Both the position numbers and the translations under genes were made by a program. Shown one piece after another: positions 5,796-8,745 of a DNA stretch of 8,745 nt. The number at the start of each line of letters is the position of its first letter. Position 1 is the first letter of the stretch. Below the pieces are notes generated by a model. It was not told where the DNA came from. It did no database searches and worked only from the letters and a program-made list of their open reading frames with translations. Source of the DNA: JBAZDV01 sp041669745 (GTDB lineage: Archaea; Thermoplasmatota; Thermoplasmata; Methanomassiliicoccales; Methanomethylophilaceae); assembly GCA_041669745.1 (NCBI GenBank), contig JBAYAO010000064.1:1-8745 (forward strand). The letters run 5' to 3'.

Positions 5796-6096
5796 TTATG
5801 GATTTTTCCACGGGGACAACGAACATCCTTCCATCGCCAATGTGGTCGGTGGAAGCATACTTCTGTATCGTACTGATCACAGCGTTCTCCTGGTCGTCAT
5901 TCACAACGATCTCGAGTTTGATCTTCTCTATCTCATCGACTACGAATTCACCCACTCTTGTCGTGAATTTAAGTCCGGATTGTGTTCCACGGCCTCTGAC
6001 ATCCGTTATCGTCATTCCATTGATGTTCAATGCCTTGAGGGCATCCTTGACGCATTGAAGTTTCTCTGGACGGATTATTGCAATTATCATCTTCAT
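5773..6096 (-). CDS. glnK: PII-family nitrogen regulator GlnK
   Basis: GlnK is the trimeric PII protein that binds ATP/ADP and 2-oxoglutarate and plugs the AmtB channel when nitrogen is plentiful. The 107-residue protein aligns without gaps to E. coli GlnK over its N-terminal 60 residues. Gln39 in the 2-oxoglutarate/ATP site, Arg47 at the tip of the T-loop and Lys58 are kept. The IGDG B-loop (86-89) and RIRTG (101-105) are also kept. Several usual residues are not: position 51, the uridylylated Tyr in enterobacteria, is Phe; position 46 is Thr; the T-loop base PK is EK; and the B-loop TGKIGDGK reads TDHIGDGR. Covalent control at residue 51 is therefore ruled out, and nucleotide affinity may be altered. 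It is the second gene of amtB-glnK, 9 bp after amtB, so it is made together with its target. Confidence 0.95.
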   Translation of the reverse strand: MKMIIAIIRPEKLQCVKDALKALNINGMTITDVRGRGTQSGLKFTTRVGEFVVDEIEKIKLEIVVNDDQENAVISTIQKYASTDHIGDGRMFVVPVEKSIRIRTGDV

Positions 6097-6100
6097 TGTT

Positions 6101-6107
6101 TCACCTC
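6101..6107 (-). promoter_or_regulatory. Shine-Dalgarno of glnK
   Basis: The minus strand reads GAGGTGA, 4 nt before the ATG at 6096. It shares two bases with the amtB stop codon (6106-6108), so translation of glnK is probably coupled to amtB. Confidence 0.8.
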
Positions 6108-7422
6108 AGATCCTGTAAGATGGCTCTCCGTGCTCAATGATGTCAGCGCCTATTATCTCCTCGGTCTCATCCATGGTAACCTTCATGAGCTTTGAAATTA
6201 CCCAGATTATCAGATATGACACGACGAAACAAAATACGAGCGTAGAGATCACAGCGACGATTTGTCCTAGGAACAGGTCGGTATTTCCGTATATCAGTCC
6301 CTCATATCCTGCAGGAACCATCGCTGGCAGTGCGAATATTCCGGTTGCGATGGACCCCCATATTCCACCGATGCCGTGTACACCGAACACGTCCAATGCG
6401 TCATCCAATCCCGATTTCTTTCTCATGAAGATCACACCGACATAACAGAGCAGTCCGCCACCGATGCCGATGACTATCGCTTCGGTCGGGCCGACATATC
6501 CGGCCGCAGGAGTTATTGCGACCAGCCCCGCAACCGCACCGGCGATCATCCCCAGGACGTTGACGCGCCCCACGTGCATATACTGTATAATCGCCCAGGT
6601 TATCATCGCGAAGGCTGCCGATATCTGCGTGACCACTATTGCGTTGATCGCGATACCGTTGGCTGCAAGACCGGATCCGCCGTTGAACCCAAACCAGCCC
6701 ATCCAAAGCAAGGCGCAACCGAGAAAGGCCATCGGCACGTTGTTAGGCCGGTCCTTCATTATACGTTCGCTGCGTTTACCTGCGAACAGCACAAGTGCGA
6801 GACCGGTCGTTGCCGCACATATGTGGACGACCGTACCGCCTGCGAAATCGAGTACGGTCAGATACTGTGCGAACAGACCACCGCCCCAGACCCAATGGGC
6901 CATGGGTGCGTAAACGAGTACGGACCAGACCGCTATGAACATCGCAATGGCGTTAAATCTCACCCTTTCGATACATGCACCGAGGACGATACCCGCAGTT
7001 ATGAGTGCAAACATCATCTGGAAGAGCATGAACTCCATGTTGGGGATAGTGGCGCCGTCAGCAATGGTATCGTAACTGAGGTTCCGCATCAGCACGTATT
7101 CAAGATTCCCAATGATCCCGTGAATGTCAGTTCCGAATGCCAGGGTATATCCGATCAACACCCAGGATACGGTCATGATGCCGATCACTATGGTGGTTTG
7201 CGCCATTATGGATGTCATACTCTGTTTTCTCAGCATCCCTCCGTAGAACAGGGCGACCCCCGGGGTCATTATGAACACCAATGCCGTGCAGATAAGTATC
7301 CATGAAATATTGCCTGCGTCTTCGATGTTCACCATTCGGTCGGCGGCAACATTCGGTACGAGGAGAGTTAAAAAGGCAATCGACAATGCCAGACAAACCC
7401 CGACTTTTATGATAGTTCTCAT
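6106..7422 (-). CDS. amtB: Ammonium channel/transporter AmtB
   Basis: AmtB is a trimeric membrane channel of the Amt/Mep/Rh family that takes up ammonium. The 438-residue protein starts with a likely cleaved signal peptide (about 1-27, ending NVAA), followed by about 11 membrane helices. Visible functional residues: FALITAGIVLG around Phe138 (aromatic gate), Asp192 in VLDFAGG near the recruitment site, the pore twin histidines His200 (GTVVHICAATTGLA) and His349 (VFGVHGIGGIWGS), and GWFGFNGGSG at 242-251. The cytoplasmic C-terminal tail (about 410-438) includes DETEEIIGADIIEHGEPSY, the conserved tail that contacts GlnK. The start is the third ATG in a (ATGA)3 run; the first gives only a 3-codon frame and the second another frame. 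GGAG 8 nt upstream supports it. glnK follows directly. The upstream region carries two inverted repeats, fitting nitrogen-dependent control. Confidence 0.96.
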   Translation of the reverse strand: MRTIIKVGVCLALSIAFLTLLVPNVAADRMVNIEDAGNISWILICTALVFIMTPGVALFYGGMLRKQSMTSIMAQTTIVIGIMTVSWVLIGYTLAFGTDIHGIIGNLEYVLMRNLSYDTIADGATIPNMEFMLFQMMFALITAGIVLGACIERVRFNAIAMFIAVWSVLVYAPMAHWVWGGGLFAQYLTVLDFAGGTVVHICAATTGLALVLFAGKRSERIMKDRPNNVPMAFLGCALLWMGWFGFNGGSGLAANGIAINAIVVTQISAAFAMITWAIIQYMHVGRVNVLGMIAGAVAGLVAITPAAGYVGPTEAIVIGIGGGLLCYVGVIFMRKKSGLDDALDVFGVHGIGGIWGSIATGIFALPAMVPAGYEGLIYGNTDLFLGQIVAVISTLVFCFVVSYLIIWVISKLMKVTMDETEEIIGADIIEHGEPSYRI

Positions 7423-7430
7423 TCATTCAT

Positions 7431-7434
7431 CTCC
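7431..7434 (-). promoter_or_regulatory. Shine-Dalgarno choosing the amtB start
   Basis: The minus strand reads GGAG, then ATGAATGA, then ATG at 7422. The 8-nt spacing suits the third ATG; the first ATG (7430) directly abuts GGAG and is too close. The overlapping ATGs are at 7430, 7426 and 7422. Confidence 0.65.
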
Positions 7435-7440
7435 GTAATA

Positions 7441-7470
7441 TGTCTTAGCTAAACAAAATTATGTTAGACA
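7441..7470. promoter_or_regulatory. Interrupted inverted repeat at the predicted amtB transcription start
   Basis: On the plus strand TGTCT (7441-7445), TAGCTA (7446-7451), AACA (7452-7455), AAATTA (7456-7461), TGTT (7462-7465) and AGACA (7466-7470). Apart from the 6-bp insert TAGCTA, itself a palindrome, the arms TGTCTAACA and TGTTAGACA are perfect inverted copies. With the TATA box at 7480-7487 the transcription start should fall near 7457, inside the spacer. Candidate repressor site; it does not match the GGAA-N6-TTCC NrpR consensus. Confidence 0.4.
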
Positions 7471-7472
7471 AA

Positions 7473-7502
7473 TGTACAATTATATTTCAATATTATTGTT
7501 CA
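7473..7502. promoter_or_regulatory. Inverted repeat over the amtB TATA box (candidate operator)
   Basis: Arms of 12 bp with 10 matches: TGTACAATTATA (7473-7484) and TATTATTGTTCA (7491-7502), separated by TTTCAA. The core halves are ACAAT and ATTGT. The repeat covers the predicted TATA box, so a bound protein would exclude TBP. A/T richness makes chance pairing somewhat easier, but the length of the match is notable. Confidence 0.5.
7480..7487 (-). promoter_or_regulatory. TATA box of amtB-glnK
   Basis: The minus strand reads AAATATAA, the best TATA-like element before amtB. It predicts transcription start near 7457 and a leader of about 35 nt that carries the Shine-Dalgarno. AATAATAT at about 7490-7498 is an alternative. 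The remaining gap to the upstream gene (7503-7599) shows no gene; it holds a second TGTACA (7529-7534; the first is 7473-7478) and a small palindrome ATGCA-CATC-TGCAT at 7559-7572. Confidence 0.5.
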
Positions 7503-7599
7503 AATGAATAAGTGTTGTATCGAACATCTGTACAAGACTACTGTATATGCGATAAAATATGCACATCTGCATGATTTCTATATCAGGTACTCGCAGAAG

Positions 7600-7611
7600 A
7601 GAGAAAAAAAG
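7600..7611 (-). terminator. T7 terminator after the CDIN1-like gene
   Basis: The minus strand carries seven consecutive T (7604-7610) followed by CTCTCTT, about 18 bp after the stop at 7628. A weak 4-bp hairpin (CTGT-TTTCC-ACAG) precedes it. It separates this unit from the amtB promoter. Confidence 0.7.
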
Positions 7612-7627
7612 ATCTGTGGAAAACAGT

Positions 7628-8386
7628 TCAATCGGAACACTTCGAAAGAGTTTTATTAAGGACGTTCACATCCTCCACGAATATGCCGTCTGGGCATTCC
7701 AGATCATCAAGGCAGCCGACCCAATAGACGACGACGCCGGGTCCGAAGATTTTCGTGTACGGGATCAGCTGTTTTCTGGAGTTGAATCTGAATTCCGTAT
7801 TATCTCCGAAAGAGGCCTTGCTTTCGACCCAGTATATCTTGTGGCCATCATAGATCATCGGTTCGTCCAACAATGCGTCAGGCGTCTTCTCATATGCCCC
7901 CCTGATCTCGTCTTCGGTACGGTACTTTATGTTCTGTTTGTCAAGCCAGTCGTGCAGGAGCGATTCGCCCCAAAGACCTCTCTGTTTCTGTTCCTCGTTG
8001 GCCTCCGGCGAGTAGATAAGATCGTTCTTCACGACGTCTCTGATCTCGTCGGCCGTCCTCTTGCTCAACTGGTCCGGGTCGTTTATGTAGGACCAGAATT
8101 CTTTCTTTGAAGCCCCGTCCTCCATGAAGATGAACATCGCCATCAGGATCGGAGGGAATCTCCATTCCTCAGAAAGCTGCATCATGGTCTTTCCTCTTTT
8201 CCATTCTTTCAAGATGCGTGGCGTGTTCTGTTTCACGACATAGAATCTCTTCTTGACGTCTCTGCTGATCTTCTGCGTGTACATCGTTCTCAGAAGACGC
8301 GAATCATAACCTTCGAGTTCGAGTTTCTCAAGGTCACTCGGGCAGTTGAGACAGTTGTAGACCGACTTGTACTTTTGGTATTCCAT
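7628..8386 (-). CDS. CDIN1 (C15orf41)-like TPD-motif PD-(D/E)XK nuclease family protein
   Basis: The 252-residue protein resembles the TPD family, which includes human CDIN1 (C15orf41; mutated in congenital dyserythropoietic anaemia type I). Its C-terminal half carries the family signature and a PD-(D/E)XK nuclease layout: Glu141 in GLWGESLLHDWL, Asp170 in KTPDALLDEP, Glu188-x-Lys190 in WVESKASFGD, then Gln206, Tyr210 and FGPGVVVYWVG (214-224). All catalytic positions are present, so it is probably an active metal-dependent nuclease; the substrate is unknown. The N-terminal half (about 30-130) is helical and probably forms the helix-turn-helix part known in the family (TPRILKEWKRGKTMMQLSEEWRFPP at 55-79 looks like an HTH). 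CNCLNC-type cysteines at 12 and 15 (NCLNC) may be incidental. The ATG overlaps the upstream oxidoreductase stop as TAATG, so the two are translationally coupled. It ends at a T7 terminator. Confidence 0.85.
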   Translation of the reverse strand: MEYQKYKSVYNCLNCPSDLEKLELEGYDSRLLRTMYTQKISRDVKKRFYVVKQNTPRILKEWKRGKTMMQLSEEWRFPPILMAMFIFMEDGASKKEFWSYINDPDQLSKRTADEIRDVVKNDLIYSPEANEEQKQRGLWGESLLHDWLDKQNIKYRTEDEIRGAYEKTPDALLDEPMIYDGHKIYWVESKASFGDNTEFRFNSRKQLIPYTKIFGPGVVVYWVGCLDDLECPDGIFVEDVNVLNKTLSKCSD

Positions 8387-8745
8387 TAGATGACCTGTTT
8401 CAATTTATTCTGAAGGTCGTTGGCCGCCTGGATGACGACATCCATTACCATGGATGTAGGAGGGCAGTACGCGTTCTCTGCGCGTGTCACGAAATCCTCA
8501 ACGGTCGAACCGTTCACTATCTCAGAGGTTAGCCAGTCGATTCGGCCCGTTGCGTCTTCCCCGGCGATTATCTGTGCACCTATCATTCTGTGGGAGCACG
8601 GGTCTGCGAGTATCTTTACGATAAGCTGCTTTCCGTCGGGGTAGTACTTCGCACGGGTGAAGCCGATGGCCTTTCCTTCCACAGTTCTGATACCATACCA
8701 TGATGCCAGTCCCTGGGAGAGACCGGTACCGGCGATCTGGATATC
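8386..8745 (-). CDS. FAD/NAD(P)-dependent disulfide-type oxidoreductase, C-terminal part (5' end beyond window)
   Basis: The frame enters from the right edge and gives 119 residues plus TAA. It matches the C-terminal dimerisation domain of the pyridine nucleotide-disulfide oxidoreductase family (NADH oxidase, CoA-disulfide reductase, dihydrolipoamide dehydrogenase group). It begins in a QIAGTGLSQGLASWYGIR segment, continues with a two-strand region (KYYPDGKQLIVKILADPCSHRMIGAQIIAGEDATGRID, split here), and ends with AENAYCPPTSMVMDVVIQAAND. The latter corresponds to the aYxPPxSxxxDxxxxAA signature near the C-terminus of NADH oxidase/CoA-disulfide reductase-like members, rather than the HPT-E motif of lipoamide dehydrogenases. 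The FAD and NAD domains and any redox Cys lie outside the window, so the substrate cannot be assigned. Translation continues into the CDIN1-like gene through a 1-bp TAATG overlap. Confidence 0.85.
   Translation of the reverse strand, partial: DIQIAGTGLSQGLASWYGIRTVEGKAIGFTRAKYYPDGKQLIVKILADPCSHRMIGAQIIAGEDATGRIDWLTSEIVNGSTVEDFVTRAENAYCPPTSMVMDVVIQAANDLQNKLKQVI

Noticed and set aside
5686..6195. 169-codon plus-strand frame between the tRNA and amtB
   Set aside because: It is antisense to glnK and the end of amtB, and its first part overlaps the non-coding gap after the tRNA; no family features.
6376..7305. 309-codon open frame on the plus strand, antisense to amtB
   Set aside because: It lies wholly opposite amtB, its product is rich in His, Arg, Asp and Tyr with no recognisable domain, and amtB has unmistakable family motifs. 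It is a composition shadow.
7559..7572. Perfect palindrome ATGCA-CATC-TGCAT upstream of amtB
   Set aside because: Only 5-bp arms and about 75 bp upstream of the predicted TATA box; too short to call a site by itself.
7559..8110. 183-codon plus-strand frame antisense to the CDIN1-like gene
   Set aside because: The opposite strand encodes conserved catalytic motifs; this frame has no family resemblance and no ribosome-binding site.
1..8745. CRISPR array, insertion sequence, toxin-antitoxin or defence cluster
   Set aside because: No spaced direct repeats, transposase motifs or terminal inverted repeats were seen; all genes but the TPR protein have recognisable family identity and none suggests a mobile or defence island.

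Overview
This window looks like an archaeal chromosome, most likely a methanogen-related euryarchaeon and plausibly a Thermoplasmatota/Methanomassiliicoccales-type genome (the lineage is my inference). The evidence is: MptA, the archaeal first enzyme of the methanopterin/folate-like pterin pathway; an archaeal-style initiator tRNA-Met with an A1:U72 pair; TATA boxes about 25-30 bp before many starts; Shine-Dalgarno sites of the GGAGGTGA type in front of operon-internal genes; and T-rich archaeal terminators. Genes are tightly packed and gaps are short. I see no insertion sequence, CRISPR array, prophage or other mobile element, and no stretch over 300 bp lacks a gene.

Layout, left to right. 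On the minus strand (1-2838) gatC-gatA-gatB form an operon read right to left, joined by 4-bp stop/start overlaps; gatB runs off the left edge. A divergent TPR-repeat gene (plus, 2961-3467) converges on mptA (minus, 3507-4382), with a hairpin at the junction. A divergent promoter region separates mptA from rnhB (RNase HII, plus), which is followed 6 bp later by a small SCP2-like protein gene. A T-rich terminator ends this pair. Next comes an initiator tRNA-Met (5574-5651) with its own TATA box and T-rich terminator. On the minus strand, amtB-glnK (7422 to 5773) encodes an ammonium channel and its PII regulator. At the right end, also on the minus strand, the C-terminal part of an FAD/NAD disulfide-type oxidoreductase gene is coupled through TAATG to a gene for an archaeal CDIN1 (C15orf41)-like, TPD-motif nuclease. 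That gene ends at a T7 terminator before the amtB control region.

Functional groups. GatCAB makes amidated tRNA, probably Asn-tRNA in an archaeon. MptA feeds C1-carrier biosynthesis. RNase HII and the CDIN1-like protein act on nucleic acids. AmtB/GlnK handle ammonium uptake.

Most genes are ordinary housekeeping genes. The parts most worth a second look are the amtB upstream region, with two nested inverted repeats at the predicted TATA box and transcription start; the divergent GlnK T-loop and B-loop, with Phe at position 51; the CDIN1-like nuclease and its oxidoreductase partner; hairpins that include the stop codons of glnK and mptA; and two genes (mptA, rnhB) whose longest open frames run back over their own promoters, so the real starts lie downstream.
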